A DNA stretch of 64,000 bases from Aerococcus sanguinicola. GTDB taxonomy: Bacteria; Bacillota; Bacilli; Lactobacillales; Aerococcaceae. Location of the stretch: positions 620,001 to 684,000 of the forward strand of contig NZ_CP014160.1 of the NCBI RefSeq assembly GCF_001543145.1, read 5' to 3'. The notes beneath the pieces are model-generated. The model searched no databases. It had not been told where the DNA came from and saw nothing but the letters and a program-made list of their open reading frames with translations. This document shows, one piece after another, positions 19,264 to 27,910 of this stretch (within the stretch, counting starts at the first letter, position 1; each line of letters opens with the position of its first letter). Position numbers and translations under genes: made by a program.

Positions 19264-20150
19264 TAATATTTACTCCTTTCAATGGCTTGACGTAGCATTC
19301 CCTTCCGGCCAAAAACCATCGAGAACATGGAAAATAAGGTCATGACCACAATGATGGTTGGACCGGTCGACAATCCGTTGTAGAGGGTTGAGAAATAGGT
19401 CCCCACCACAGCCGACAAGCCCCCAAAGAAACCCGCTAAAAGGAGGACAACATGGAAGCGGTCAGACCACATGGTGGCGGTAATGGTCGGAATAATTAAG
19501 AGAGAGGCAATCAGAATCGTCCCCACTAACTTGAGCCCTACCCCAATAATCGACATAGTCATCACCATAATCACCCCATACATAAGCGAAGTCCGGTAGC
19601 CGATCGTCTTAGCATAGACCTCATCAAAAATAAAGACTTTGATTTCCTTATAAAAGAGGGCAAAAAGGAGGAGAGATAAAATGGCAATCACCAAGATCAA
19701 CTTGATGTCATCTTCCATGATATAGGCGGCCTGGCCGAAGATATAATTCTTCAAGCCCGCCTGGGAAGCCGAGGCATACTCGGGATGACCTTGGATATAA
19801 CTCTTTAAGACCATGCCCAAGCCAAAGAAAGAGGACAAGGTGACGGCCAGGGCGGCATCCAGACGCAATTTGGACTGGCGGTTAACCAATTGGATTAAAA
19901 CAAAGGCTAAAATTCCTGTCCCCATCGCCCCTAAGAGAAGGATTAGAGGGTCGCGCACCATAAAGATCATAAAGGCGAGGACAATACCCGGATAGGCAGC
20001 GTGGCCAATAGCATCCCCAATCAGGGATTGGCCCTTGAGTACAGAGATGGAGCCGACAACACCAGCGGCACTAGCTAGCAAGAAAGTTCCCGTCGCAATT
20101 AGCAAGAAAGAATAAGAGCTTAAAATTTCCCAATTAAGCATGGTAAACAC
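19263..20150 (-). CDS. Metal ABC transporter permease (TroC/MntB-like)
   Basis: First permease of the metal uptake system, 295 residues with about eight membrane segments. The ABC-3 signature GQSLIGDAIGHAAYPGIVLAF lies near residue 40 (split motif), and LKLVGTILIASLLIIPTITATMW near residue 205. It overlaps the ATPase gene upstream by 17 bases and touches the second permease downstream, so the three are surely cotranscribed. Two different permeases in one operon point to a heterodimeric channel as in TroABCD. Confidence 0.9.
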   Translation of the reverse strand: MFTMLNWEILSSYSFLLIATGTFLLASAAGVVGSISVLKGQSLIGDAIGHAAYPGIVLAFMIFMVRDPLILLLGAMGTGILAFVLIQLVNRQSKLRLDAALAVTLSSFFGLGMVLKSYIQGHPEYASASQAGLKNYIFGQAAYIMEDDIKLILVIAILSLLLFALFYKEIKVFIFDEVYAKTIGYRTSLMYGVIMVMTMSIIGVGLKLVGTILIASLLIIPTITATMWSDRFHVVLLLAGFFGGLSAVVGTYFSTLYNGLSTGPTIIVVMTLFSMFSMVFGRKGMLRQAIERSKY

Positions 20151-20874
20151 CTGCCACTTCCCTAGCCAACATGTCTGCCTTGACTAAGTTCTCCGCCGTA
20201 AAGCTGCTGTCAACTGGCCCTTGGGCAATCACTTTCTTGTTTAAAATAACCAGGTGGTCGAAGTAGTCACGGATGGTATTCAGGTCATGGTGGACAACGA
20301 TACTGGTCTTACCTTGGCTCTGGGCATCCCGGAGGAAATCAATAATAATTTTTTCCGTCCGCTTGTCGACTCCTGCTAAAGGTTCATCCATAAAGTAAAT
20401 ATCCGCATCCTGGGCAATGGCCCGGGCGATAAAGACCCGCTGACGCTGGCCGCCCGATAACTGGGAGATCTGCCGTTTCTTATAGTCTGATAGTCCTATC
20501 ATAGCCAGAGCTTGGTCAGCTTTTTTGCGGTCCGCTTGGCTTGGCCGTTTTAACCAGCCCAGGTGGACATAGCGCCCCATCAAGACCACATCCTCAACAG
20601 TTGTTGGAAAGTCCCAGTTGACGGAAGAGGTCTGCGGGATATAAGCGATTTTTTTGTGGACATCCTTGAAGTCCTGGCCCATAATCTTCACCTGACCTGA
20701 CAAGGTTTTCTCTAAGTCCAAGATACCTTTAATCAAAGTCGACTTACCAGCCCCGTTCGGCCCAATGATGGCTGTAATTGAATTTTCCATAATATCTAGG
20801 TTGACATCCCATAGCACCGGCTTCTCATGGTAGGCCATGGTTAGGTGGTTAACACTTATAATTGCTTGACTCAT
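20134..20874 (-). CDS. Metal ABC transporter ATP-binding protein (TroB/MntA-like)
   Basis: Cytoplasmic ATPase of the metal importer, 246 residues. Walker A is GPNGAGKSTL, the Q-loop is IPQTSSVNWDFP, the signature is LSGGQRQRVFIARA, Walker B is IYFMDEPLAGVD and the switch His is in VVHHDLN. The WDFPTTVEDVVLMGRY stretch is usual for Mn/Zn/Fe-type ATPases. It lies 87 bases after the binding-protein gene and overlaps the permease gene downstream. Confidence 0.92.
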   Translation of the reverse strand: MSQAIISVNHLTMAYHEKPVLWDVNLDIMENSITAIIGPNGAGKSTLIKGILDLEKTLSGQVKIMGQDFKDVHKKIAYIPQTSSVNWDFPTTVEDVVLMGRYVHLGWLKRPSQADRKKADQALAMIGLSDYKKRQISQLSGGQRQRVFIARAIAQDADIYFMDEPLAGVDKRTEKIIIDFLRDAQSQGKTSIVVHHDLNTIRDYFDHLVILNKKVIAQGPVDSSFTAENLVKADMLAREVAGVYHA

Positions 20875-20961
20875 TCAAATTCCTCCTCATATATCCTTGG
20901 ATAAAAAGGCTGGAGTTTGAGGAGAAACTTAACATTCTCCTATTTCCAGCCTTTAGTGGTT

Positions 20962-21900
20962 TTATTTTAGGTTATTAGTAATTAAATCGACATTATGGCG
21001 GTACATATCGATGAAGTTATCGCCGGTCTGACCGACTGGTGCCAATGAGTCAGAGAAGAGCTCTTGGCCTTCGCCGCTGACTACCTTCACATCAAAGCCC
21101 TTCGCCTTGCAGGCTTCCTGTAGTTTCTTCATCCGGGCAGGGTCCGTCGTTGATTCCGAGAAAATAGCCTTAATCTTATGGTCCACAATGAAGTTCACCG
21201 TATCTTCGATATCCTTATTGGCCACTTCAGTATCCGTTGACACACCCTGTGGCGCTTTCACTGGGATATTGTAGCGGCGGGAGAAGTAGTTAAAGGCATC
21301 ATGCGGTGTAATTAAATAGCGTTGCGATTCTGGAATTCCCGCAATTTTTTCCTTGTTTTCTTGATCTAAGTCATCCAATTGTTTGAGATAAGCCGCGGTA
21401 TTCTTTTCGATGGCTTCCTTATGTTCAGGTAGGGCTTCGATTAGATAGGCCGAGCATTTCTCTGTGGCCTGCTTGTATAGGTCAATATCGAACCAGAAGT
21501 GTGGGTCAACAATGGTTTCGCCATCCTGGTCCATATTCCCTAAGGCCTTCTCATCGAAGTCAGCAGTCACTGCTTTGCCGCGTTGCTCTAAGACATCCAC
21601 CATCTTCCCTTCAAAGTGTAAGCCATGGTAGATCAAGAGTTCTGCTCCTTTGAGCTTCTCTAAGTCTTGCGGTTTAGCCTCATACAAGTGTGGGTCCTCC
21701 CCAGCTGGGATAATCATATCGCTCGACACATAGTCCCCGGCTAATTGCTGGACCATATCATTTAAGAAAGATGTGGTGACGACAACATTCAACTTGCCAT
21801 CTTCAGCCTGGCTCTTTTGCTGGTCTGAGCCCTTGGAGCAAGCGCTTAAGACAAAGACACCGACCACTAGGAGCCCCAGTGTTTTTAACCATTTAGACAA
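20962..21900 (-). CDS. Metal-binding lipoprotein of the ABC importer (TroA-like)
   Basis: Extracellular cluster A-I solute-binding lipoprotein, 312 residues, with lipobox VLSACSKG. Candidate metal ligands are His in GEDPHLYEAKP, His in VDPHFWFD, His in ITPHDAFNYFSRRY, and an acidic residue near LFSDSLAP. The third ligand is His, as in TroA, not Glu as in PsaA-type manganese proteins. QGVSTDTEV also resembles TroA. There is no His-rich loop, so dedicated zinc uptake is less likely; Mn or Zn both remain possible. The start is TTG at 21900 with AAGGGGG upstream. It is the first gene of the operon and is preceded by a consensus promoter and a DtxR-like operator. Confidence 0.9.
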   Translation of the reverse strand: MSKWLKTLGLLVVGVFVLSACSKGSDQQKSQAEDGKLNVVVTTSFLNDMVQQLAGDYVSSDMIIPAGEDPHLYEAKPQDLEKLKGAELLIYHGLHFEGKMVDVLEQRGKAVTADFDEKALGNMDQDGETIVDPHFWFDIDLYKQATEKCSAYLIEALPEHKEAIEKNTAAYLKQLDDLDQENKEKIAGIPESQRYLITPHDAFNYFSRRYNIPVKAPQGVSTDTEVANKDIEDTVNFIVDHKIKAIFSESTTDPARMKKLQEACKAKGFDVKVVSGEGQELFSDSLAPVGQTGDNFIDMYRHNVDLITNNLK

Positions 21901-21922
21901 AATAAAGTCCCCCTTTTTATAT

Positions 21923-21940
21923 TTTTAGGTTAATCTAAAA
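21923..21940 (-). promoter_or_regulatory. DtxR/MntR-family operator candidate
   Basis: TTTTAGGTTAATCTAAAA: arms TTTTAG and CTAAAA around GTTAAT. It lies about 10-27 bases after the predicted transcription start, where binding of a metal-loaded repressor would block the operon. Confidence 0.65.
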
Positions 21941-21956
21941 TAAAGTTTATAGGAAC

Positions 21957-21985
21957 ATTATAATGTAATTGAGATTAATTGTCAA
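21957..21985 (-). promoter_or_regulatory. Consensus promoter of the metal ABC operon
   Basis: Minus-strand TTGACA, exactly 17 bases, TATAAT. A perfect sigma-A promoter fits strong expression that is held down by a repressor. Confidence 0.85.
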
Positions 21986-22077
21986 GCTCTTTTTGCGGAT
22001 AAATACATGAAAAGAGATTCAACCGATCAGACAAAAAAACAGGCCCATTATTGAGCCTGTTTCACTGAACTCTAAGC

Positions 22078-22575
22078 TTAGAGTTCCTTATATAAATATG
22101 CTGTATCTAACCACTCTTGGAACTTGTAGCCTACTTTGGGCAAGAGGCCTACCTGGCGGAAGCCCTGGCGTTCATGGAAGGCCAGGCTCCGCTTATTAGA
22201 AGCCGTAATGACAGCCACTAAGCTCACAATTCCTTTCTCCTTAAGGGTCGCTTCAAGCACCTGATATAAGCGGTAGCCAAGCCCTTTAATAGGAGCTTGA
22301 CGGTCCGCATAAATACTCAATTCCGCACTGTGCTTGAAAGCCTCACGCTCTCCTAACTGGTGGGCATAGGCATAGCCCCAAATTTTACCCTCATACTCAG
22401 CAACCAAATAAGGATAGTCAGCTGCTTTGATGGCCTGATAACGCCGAATCATTTCTTCCTTATCAGGTGCCTCATATTCAAAGCTGATAGTCGTCTCTTC
22501 GACATAGGGACGATAGATAGCCGCCAAACGTTCACAATCTGCTAGGCAAGCTGGACGGATCTGTATGTCGGACAT
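22078..22575 (-). CDS. GNAT N-acetyltransferase (phosphinothricin/YwnH type)
   Basis: 165-residue acetyl-CoA-dependent acyltransferase. The N terminus IQIRPACLADCERLAAIYRPYV (in pieces) and the FEYEAPDKEEM segment are typical of the phosphinothricin acetyltransferase subgroup. The acetyl-CoA binding part is GLGYRLYQVLEATLKEKG, and FHERQGFRQVG is the usual C-terminal motif. Substrates in this subgroup vary (amino acid analogues such as methionine sulfoximine), so none is claimed. It begins three bases after the stop of a 55-residue protein gene and is probably translated from the same mRNA. Confidence 0.83.
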   Translation of the reverse strand: MSDIQIRPACLADCERLAAIYRPYVEETTISFEYEAPDKEEMIRRYQAIKAADYPYLVAEYEGKIWGYAYAHQLGEREAFKHSAELSIYADRQAPIKGLGYRLYQVLEATLKEKGIVSLVAVITASNKRSLAFHERQGFRQVGLLPKVGYKFQEWLDTAYLYKEL

Positions 22576-22578
22576 GAC

Positions 22579-22746
22579 TTAGGCGTCCTTATCGACATTT
22601 AAGGCCTTGAGCAAAGCTTGGAAATCTTCCTCACTCGTCACTGCCTGGTACTTAGTATCTGCACAAACGCCACACTCTAAACCTTCCTGTTTATCCGGTT
22701 CTTCGATTGGCATTTCTTCATACTTCTTTTCTTGATCAGTTGACAT
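22579..22746 (-). CDS. Small acidic CxxC protein, 55 residues
   Basis: A short gene just upstream of the GNAT gene. ATG (22744-22746 on the complement) follows AAGGAG at good spacing, and the frame ends with TAA three bases before the GNAT start. The product is acidic, begins MSTDQEKKYEEMPIEEP and holds one CGVC pair (C25, C28), followed by a helical tail. I do not recognise the family. The CxxC could bind metal or be redox active. A real gene is supported by the ribosome site and by the tight packing with its neighbour. Confidence 0.65.
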   Translation of the reverse strand: MSTDQEKKYEEMPIEEPDKQEGLECGVCADTKYQAVTSEEDFQALLKALNVDKDA

Positions 22747-22870
22747 CTAATCATCTCCTTTTCTACTTATATTTTACCAACAAAATCACAAACTGACAAA
22801 ATTTTTATGGCAAAACAATACCTTATTTGATTGATTTGACCACATTGGAAGCGGATTAACAAGTTTTCAA

Positions 22871-23239
22871 TCAAAACTGACCAAATTTGGCTTCATAGTC
22901 TGCTTCTAATTGGTCTAAATTAGGCTTATCAAGCTGATCAATCGTCGGCGGAAGCTCAGGAGGGATGGCGGCTTCTTCTTGCTGATCCGCCTGGTCTGGG
23001 TCCAACTGCTTGAGGTCGAGTTCAGGCGTCAGGGCTGAGGGATCGATGATAGGCGCGGCTGAATAACTTGACCGAGGCTTAATGGCATCCGCTCCCTTGG
23101 TCAGGCCCAAGGGGTTACCGGGATCAGAAGTCAGGTCAGGCGTTGTCCCTTGGAAGAAAAGATACAGACCAAGCAAAGCCAGCAGGGACCCGCCTAGGTA
23201 AAGCAAGGTCTTCTTTTTAGGGGAATTTTCTTCTGACAT
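22871..23239 (-). CDS. Hypothetical membrane-anchored protein downstream of galE
   Basis: 122-residue protein of unknown family. A short charged N terminus is followed by one membrane segment (about 12-29, LLYLGGSLLALLGLYLFF) and a Pro/Asp/Glu-rich extracytoplasmic tail that looks largely disordered, ending in a small helix (LDQLEADYEAKFGQF). It starts 33 bases after the galE stop and is probably cotranscribed. No catalytic motif is visible. Confidence 0.6.
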   Translation of the reverse strand: MSEENSPKKKTLLYLGGSLLALLGLYLFFQGTTPDLTSDPGNPLGLTKGADAIKPRSSYSAAPIIDPSALTPELDLKQLDPDQADQQEEAAIPPELPPTIDQLDKPNLDQLEADYEAKFGQF

Positions 23240-23272
23240 CAGCCGGCCTACTTTCTATCACAAACTTCCGCT

Positions 23273-24289
23273 TTAATCTTGACCAAAACCTTGGGGATTC
23301 TTTTCTTGCCAGCGCCAAGAGTCCCGACACATATCTGCCAAGTCCTTCTCTGCTACCCAATTAAAGAGCTCCTTGGCATAGCTCGCATCAGCGTAGCAGG
23401 TCGCCACATCGCCAGGGCGGCGTTCATCAATCGTATAAGGAATATCGACTTGGTTGACCTCTTTGAAGGTATGGATCAAATCCAGCACGGAATAACCCTG
23501 TCCCCGGCCTAAGTTGACGGTCTCCAAGCCAGTATGGCCCAGGGCATAGGCAACGGCTGCAACGTGTCCCTTAGCCAGGTCCACCACATGGATATAGTCG
23601 CGGACGCCTGTCCCATCTGGGGTATCATAATCATCACCGAAGACATGGACTTGGTCTAATTTTCCAATGGCCACTTGGGTGATATAAGGCATGATATTAT
23701 TAGGCACCCCTTGAGGATCTTCCCCAATCATACCCGACTCGTGGGCACCGATGGGATTGAAGTAGCGCAGGCGGAGGATCGACCACTCGGCATCAGACGT
23801 ATAGAGGTCACTCAAGATTTGCTCATTCATGACCTTGGTATAGCCATAGGGATTAGTGGCAGAAACGGGCAGGTCCTCTGTTAGAGGCGAAGGATTGGTC
23901 ATCCCGTAAACGGTCGCACTGGAAGAAAAGACAATCCGCTTCACATCGTGTTGGCGCATCACTTGAAGTACCGATAGCAGGCCACCCAGGTTATTCTCAT
24001 AGTATTCCAGTGGTTTAGCTACAGACTCCCCAACCGCCTTAAAGGCTGCAAAGTGAATCACTGCCTCAATCTCATGCTGGTCAAAAACCTGATTCAAAGC
24101 TTCCTGGTCTAAGACATTAATGCGATAAAAACTTGGGCGCTGACCAGCTAAAGCCTCAATCCGGTCCAAGACAGTTGGCTTGGAATTGGAATAGTCATCA
24201 ACAATTACGACCTCATAACCCGCTTGGATCAATTCAATACTGGTGTGAGACCCGATATAGCCTGTCCCACCTGTCACTAAGATTGCCAT
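23273..24289 (-). CDS. galE: UDP-glucose 4-epimerase
   Basis: NAD-dependent short-chain dehydrogenase that interconverts UDP-glucose and UDP-galactose for the Leloir pathway and for cell-envelope glycans. It has 338 residues with the Rossmann motif TGGTGYIGSH at the N terminus, the catalytic Ser region FSSSATVYG, and the YGYTKVMNE (YxxxK) motif. The C-terminal RRPGDVATCYAD is typical of GalE. The ATG at 24289 is chosen because AAGGAG precedes it; a GTG four codons earlier overlaps that site. No other galactose gene is close by, so a role in envelope precursors is as likely as galactose catabolism. Confidence 0.94.
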   Translation of the reverse strand: MAILVTGGTGYIGSHTSIELIQAGYEVVIVDDYSNSKPTVLDRIEALAGQRPSFYRINVLDQEALNQVFDQHEIEAVIHFAAFKAVGESVAKPLEYYENNLGGLLSVLQVMRQHDVKRIVFSSSATVYGMTNPSPLTEDLPVSATNPYGYTKVMNEQILSDLYTSDAEWSILRLRYFNPIGAHESGMIGEDPQGVPNNIMPYITQVAIGKLDQVHVFGDDYDTPDGTGVRDYIHVVDLAKGHVAAVAYALGHTGLETVNLGRGQGYSVLDLIHTFKEVNQVDIPYTIDERRPGDVATCYADASYAKELFNWVAEKDLADMCRDSWRWQEKNPQGFGQD

Positions 24290-24449
24290 CTTATTCGTCA
24301 CTCCTTATCGCTTATTCTTACTAGTAAGTATAACACATGACAGCTTTAAAGAAGCCCTAAGCTTTTCATTTCCTATCAAGGACTTGCCCTTAGCTTTTTA
24401 CAGGAAGCTAATGGTACAATGGAATAAATGTCAAGAAAGGAGAACGCGT

Positions 24450-25133
24450 GTGCAAGCCAAAATTTACTACGAAGATAACCACCTACTCATTGTGGAGAAG
24501 CCCGCCAATATGCCCGTCCAGGCAGATAACAGCCAAGACCTCGACTTACTGACCTTCTACAAACAATTTATCAAAGAAAGAGATGAGAAACCGGGCAACG
24601 TCTACCTAGGCTTAGTCCACCGCTTGGACCGGCCGGTAGCAGGACTGATTATCTTCGCTAAGACTTCCAAAGCGGCCAGTCGACTATCGGACGCCCTCAG
24701 ACGCCGAGCTATCGACCGGTCTTACCTCGCTGTCGTTCATGGCCATCCCAGGAAAGATTCCGGGCAATTGACCGATTACTTGTGGAAGGATAAGAAGAAG
24801 AACCAATCCTATGTCGTCTCCCCCCAACACAAACAAGCCAAGAAAGCCCAACTCAACTACCAGGTCCTCGACCAGAGCCGAGACTTCAGCCTAGTACGCA
24901 TCCAGCTACAGACGGGGCGGTCCCACCAGATCCGCGTCCAGATGCAGCACCTGGGCCACCCCCTCTACGGTGACCAAAAATACGGGGCGGCTGTCAACCA
25001 AGTGGGCCAACAGATCGCACTCTGGGCCTACCAAGTCCAATTCATCCACCCCGTCAAAAAAGAGCCTCTCAGCATCCAAGCCCTCCCACCTTCAAATGGG
25101 ATTTGGACACAATTTGACCTCAGTAAGATTTAA
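24450..25133 (+). CDS. RNA pseudouridine synthase (RluA family)
   Basis: RluA-family pseudouridine synthase, 227 residues, with the catalytic motif HRLDRPVAG (active-site Asp) near residue 60 and the family block LQTGRSHQIRVQMQHLGHPLYGD. There is no S4 domain at the N terminus, as in the short, YhcT/YjbO-like members. GTG at 24450 is the start, with AAAGGAG seven bases upstream; an in-frame ATG 22 codons earlier adds a sequence with no family resemblance. The target uridine cannot be inferred. Confidence 0.88.
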   Translation: MQAKIYYEDNHLLIVEKPANMPVQADNSQDLDLLTFYKQFIKERDEKPGNVYLGLVHRLDRPVAGLIIFAKTSKAASRLSDALRRRAIDRSYLAVVHGHPRKDSGQLTDYLWKDKKKNQSYVVSPQHKQAKKAQLNYQVLDQSRDFSLVRIQLQTGRSHQIRVQMQHLGHPLYGDQKYGAAVNQVGQQIALWAYQVQFIHPVKKEPLSIQALPPSNGIWTQFDLSKI

Positions 25134-25184
25134 AATTTACTCTTCAATAACTAAGTTACCAACATTAACAATAGTAAAATTAAT

Positions 25185-25222
25185 AAAGGCCTCCCTATTC
25201 AAGCGATAGAGAGGCCTTTTAG
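25185..25222 (+). terminator. Terminator shared by the pseudouridine synthase gene and gdhA
   Basis: AAAGGCCTC with GAGGCCTTT around a loop of about 17 bases; convergent genes lie on both sides. Confidence 0.75.
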
Positions 25223-25240
25223 AATCACTATATTTTATTT

Positions 25241-26590
25241 TTAGTAGACGCCTTCTTGCATCATGGCAGAAGCAACTTTCTTGAAGCCAGCGATGTTAGC
25301 CCCAGCAATCAAGTCATAGCCTAAGCCTGCTTCTTCAGCTGCGCTTGCTGCCGCATGGTGGATATTTTCCATAATACGGTGTAATTCCGCATCCACTTCT
25401 TCAGCCTTCCAAGCACGTTTGGCACTATTTTGAGCCATTTCAAGACCAGACACAGCTACCCCACCTGCATTAACTGCCTTAGATGGTGCAATAATGGTAT
25501 CGGTATTTTCCTTGAGATAGTCAATAGCTGCCTTGGTAGATGGCATGTTGGCGACTTCAATCAGATATTTCACATTGTTTTCAGCTAATTGCTTAGCTTC
25601 TTCTAGGTCAATATCATTTTGAGTGGCACATGGCATGGCAACGTCAGCTTTCACGCCCCATGGTTTTTCACCAGCGTAGAATGGTACACCGAACTTATCC
25701 GCATAGTCTTGGACACGGTCATTCCCGCTATTACGCATTTCAAGCATGAAGTCTAATTTTTCTTGGGTATTGATCCCATCTTCGTCGTAGATGTAGCCAT
25801 CAGGGCCAGATAGGGTCACAACCTTACCGCCGAGTTCAGCGACCTTGGTACAGGTCCCCCAAGCCACGTTACCGAAACCAGAAACAAGGAAGGTCTTGCC
25901 TTCAATGCTTTCGCCTTGGTGTTTGAAGATTTCATTAGCGAAGTAAACCGCACCGAAACCAGTTGCTTCAGGACGGATCAAGCTCCCGCCGTATTCCAGG
26001 CCTTTGCCTGTTAGGACACCATTTTCAAAGGCGCCAACGATGCGTTTGTATTGGCCAAAGAGGTAACCAATTTCACGACCCCCAACACCGATATCCCCGG
26101 CAGGAACGTCTGTGTTTGGACCAATGTGACGGTATAACTCAGTCATGAAGGCTTGGCAGAAACGCATAATTTCGGTATCGGACTTGCCGCGTGGGTCAAA
26201 GTCTGATCCCCCCTTACCCCCACCTAGGGCTAAGGTTGTTAGAGAGTTCTTGAAGGTTTGTTCAAAACCTAAGAACTTAACCACAGATAAGTTCACGGAT
26301 GGATGGAAGCGTAGGCCACCTTTGTAAGGCCCAATCGCACTGTTGAATTGGACACGGTAACCCCGGTTGACTTGGACCTTGCCTTCGTCGTCTACCCAAG
26401 AAACACGGAATTCAATGACACGGTCTGGTTCCACCATACGCTCAAGGATACCATTCGCTTCATATTCAGGATGGGCCTCAATCACAGGCTCGATTGTTGA
26501 TAGTAATTCTTCCACAGCCTGAATAAATTCTGGTTCGTGGCTATTTTTCTCTTCTGTCTCTTTGAGTACACGATCAATGTATTCTGACAT
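25241..26590 (-). CDS. gdhA: NADP-type glutamate dehydrogenase
   Basis: Hexameric glutamate dehydrogenase that aminates 2-oxoglutarate with ammonia. It has 449 residues, as in the NADP-dependent GdhA group. Marks: PYKGGLRFHPSVNL, the catalytic Lys region LGGGKGGSDFDPRGKSD, the DVPAGDIGVGGREIGYLFGQYKR block in pieces, and the dinucleotide motif GFGNVAWG. ATG at 26590 is preceded by GGAG; an earlier ATG five codons upstream overlaps it. With two glutamine synthetases nearby, the strain has both ammonia-assimilation entry points. Confidence 0.95.
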   Translation of the reverse strand: MSEYIDRVLKETEEKNSHEPEFIQAVEELLSTIEPVIEAHPEYEANGILERMVEPDRVIEFRVSWVDDEGKVQVNRGYRVQFNSAIGPYKGGLRFHPSVNLSVVKFLGFEQTFKNSLTTLALGGGKGGSDFDPRGKSDTEIMRFCQAFMTELYRHIGPNTDVPAGDIGVGGREIGYLFGQYKRIVGAFENGVLTGKGLEYGGSLIRPEATGFGAVYFANEIFKHQGESIEGKTFLVSGFGNVAWGTCTKVAELGGKVVTLSGPDGYIYDEDGINTQEKLDFMLEMRNSGNDRVQDYADKFGVPFYAGEKPWGVKADVAMPCATQNDIDLEEAKQLAENNVKYLIEVANMPSTKAAIDYLKENTDTIIAPSKAVNAGGVAVSGLEMAQNSAKRAWKAEEVDAELHRIMENIHHAAASAAEEAGLGYDLIAGANIAGFKKVASAMMQEGVY

Positions 26591-26673
26591 AACATTCCAC
26601 TCCATTCATGTTTATGATTTTCAATTGAGTAATTAGTTCGCCCTATCTTCTGAACGAATATTCTCTACTTTTT

Positions 26674-26702
26674 ATTATAACAGTTTCTCATGAACTTGTC
26701 AT
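26674..26702 (-). promoter_or_regulatory. Promoter of gdhA
   Basis: Minus-strand ATGACA, 17-base spacer, TATAAT (extended by TGT). Confidence 0.65.
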
Positions 26703-26760
26703 AATTGCACATAAGTTTTCCACCCAAGCACGATACTTCTTAACTATAATCATTATAGGG

Positions 26761-26927
26761 AATAAGGGTGAGAGGAAGCTGCGCGACCGAACCCGACTAA
26801 TAAGGATGAGAGCAAGAGCGCTTAGCTTTGGTTGCTTGGAGTAAGTTGGAATAAGGGCAAGCAAGGCTTGCACGTTTCCAACTTGCGAAAGCACGCCAAA
26901 GCTGCTCTTGCGAACCCAACTAAAGGG
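26761..26927 (-). repeat. Single copy of the family-1 hairpin repeat, with a collapsed neighbour
   Basis: The full unit lies at about 26787-26927, read on the minus strand. It starts TTGGGTTC and has an outer 8-bp arm GCAAGAGC/GCTCTTGC (26904-26911 and 26812-26819). Inner stems follow (GCTTTGG/CCAAAGC and CAAGTTGGAA/TTCCAACTTa), and it ends in CTCATCC. Next to it (about 26761-26800), TAGTCGGGTTC and TCACCC flank only a short core, as if a second unit had lost its hairpin. The same architecture occurs in tandem at 61121-61549. An open frame through this region (26688-26963) is just a product of the repeat. Confidence 0.7.
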
Positions 26928-26975
26928 GGGCGAAACTCGGTCTTTAGAAGAAGCTAGGCTCATGAGGATAGCCTG

Positions 26976-27012
26976 CTAAAAAAGAGACTAGGAGTTATCT
27001 CCCAGTCTCTTT
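26976..27012 (-). terminator. Terminator of the nitroreductase gene
   Basis: Minus-strand AAAGAGACTGGGAG with CTCCTAGTCTCTTT, then TTTTAG. Confidence 0.85.
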
Positions 27013-27024
27013 GCTCATTGCCTA

Positions 27025-27633
27025 TTAGTTGAAAGCCAGTACCCGTGCATCGATTGGATAGAAGTCCTTGTCGCCAGGAGCTGCTTCAATCGAACCGAAT
27101 GGCATTTGGCTTCTCAGCTTCCAGGTTTCTGGTAAGTCCCAAGTTTGACGAACGTCTTCATCAATAAGGGGATTGTAATGTTGGAGAGAAGCTCCAATCC
27201 CTTGTTCAGCTAAGGCAGTCCACACATTCATGGTTGCCGCCCCATTGGCTTGTTCAGACCAAGGTTGGAAGTTGTCCGCATAGAGTGCGAATTGTTCCTC
27301 ATACTCACGCACAATTTCTTGGTCTTCAAAGAACAAGATGGTCCCGTAAGCTGCTTGGAAAGAAGCAATCTTTTGGCGGGTATTTTCTACATCTTCTTCT
27401 GTTGCGTTAGGGTTAGCGTCCTTCACATGGTCCCAAACAATTTCCCATAATTTATCATGGGAACCTTCAAATAAAACGACCGCGCGGGTTGTTTGGTTAT
27501 TGAAGGCAGAAGGGCTGTGTTGGATAATATCTTTAACGAGGGCTGTAATTTCCTCGTTCGATGCCTCAACGTCCTTACCTAGACCATAAATTGAGCGGCG
27601 TTTTTGAATTAAATCATTAAATGTAGATTGCAT
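27025..27633 (-). CDS. Nitroreductase family protein (Frm2/CinD type)
   Basis: 202-residue FMN-dependent oxidoreductase-like protein. The opening FNDLIQKRRSIYGLGKDV, the SPSAFNNQTTRAVVLFEGSH region that contacts FMN, and the QANGAATMNVWTALAEQGIGASLQHYNP block are characteristic of the Frm2/Hbn1/CinD branch of the nitroreductases, whose members reduce quinones and nitroaromatics in copper or oxidative stress. Length is typical. AGGAGG precedes the ATG. It stands alone between gdhA and queT; physiological substrate unknown. Confidence 0.88.
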   Translation of the reverse strand: MQSTFNDLIQKRRSIYGLGKDVEASNEEITALVKDIIQHSPSAFNNQTTRAVVLFEGSHDKLWEIVWDHVKDANPNATEEDVENTRQKIASFQAAYGTILFFEDQEIVREYEEQFALYADNFQPWSEQANGAATMNVWTALAEQGIGASLQHYNPLIDEDVRQTWDLPETWKLRSQMPFGSIEAAPGDKDFYPIDARVLAFN

Positions 27634-27794
27634 ACAAACGTCCTCCTTAAGTGTTAATATTATTTATTCCTTAATGCCATCTTAAATTGTTCACTTACCA
27701 TTGTAAAGCAATAAGTCTCAGCTATTAAATTTCTTGCTTTTAACCCATAAAAAGCATTTTTATATTGTCTTTTAAAATAATCTTCGCTAGAATA

Positions 27795-27910
27795 AGTCTG
27801 TTGGCTTTGAGGAAAGCCAACACTACGATTCTTCAGTAGATTCAGCTACTCTTTGTCCTTTGGTCGTAGTTATCACTAGGGCGGTTTGCCGCCACTATAA
27901 AGGAGACGAT
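27795..27910 (+). promoter_or_regulatory. Probable preQ1-II riboswitch upstream of queT
   Basis: The 5' region forms in order: a hairpin TTGGCTTT/GAAAGCCAA; a stem ACTACGA/TCGTAGT enclosing AGTAG/CTACT; a linker TATCACTA; and a small hairpin GGCGG/CCGCC followed by ACTATAAAGGAG, which holds the queT ribosome site. This order matches the preQ1-II class, in which ligand binding hides the ribosome site, and queT is its usual partner. The assignment rests on architecture alone. Confidence 0.55.

Noticed and set aside
26688..26963. 91-codon open frame on the minus strand
   Set aside because: It runs through the hairpin repeat, has no ribosome site, and its composition follows the repeat arms.
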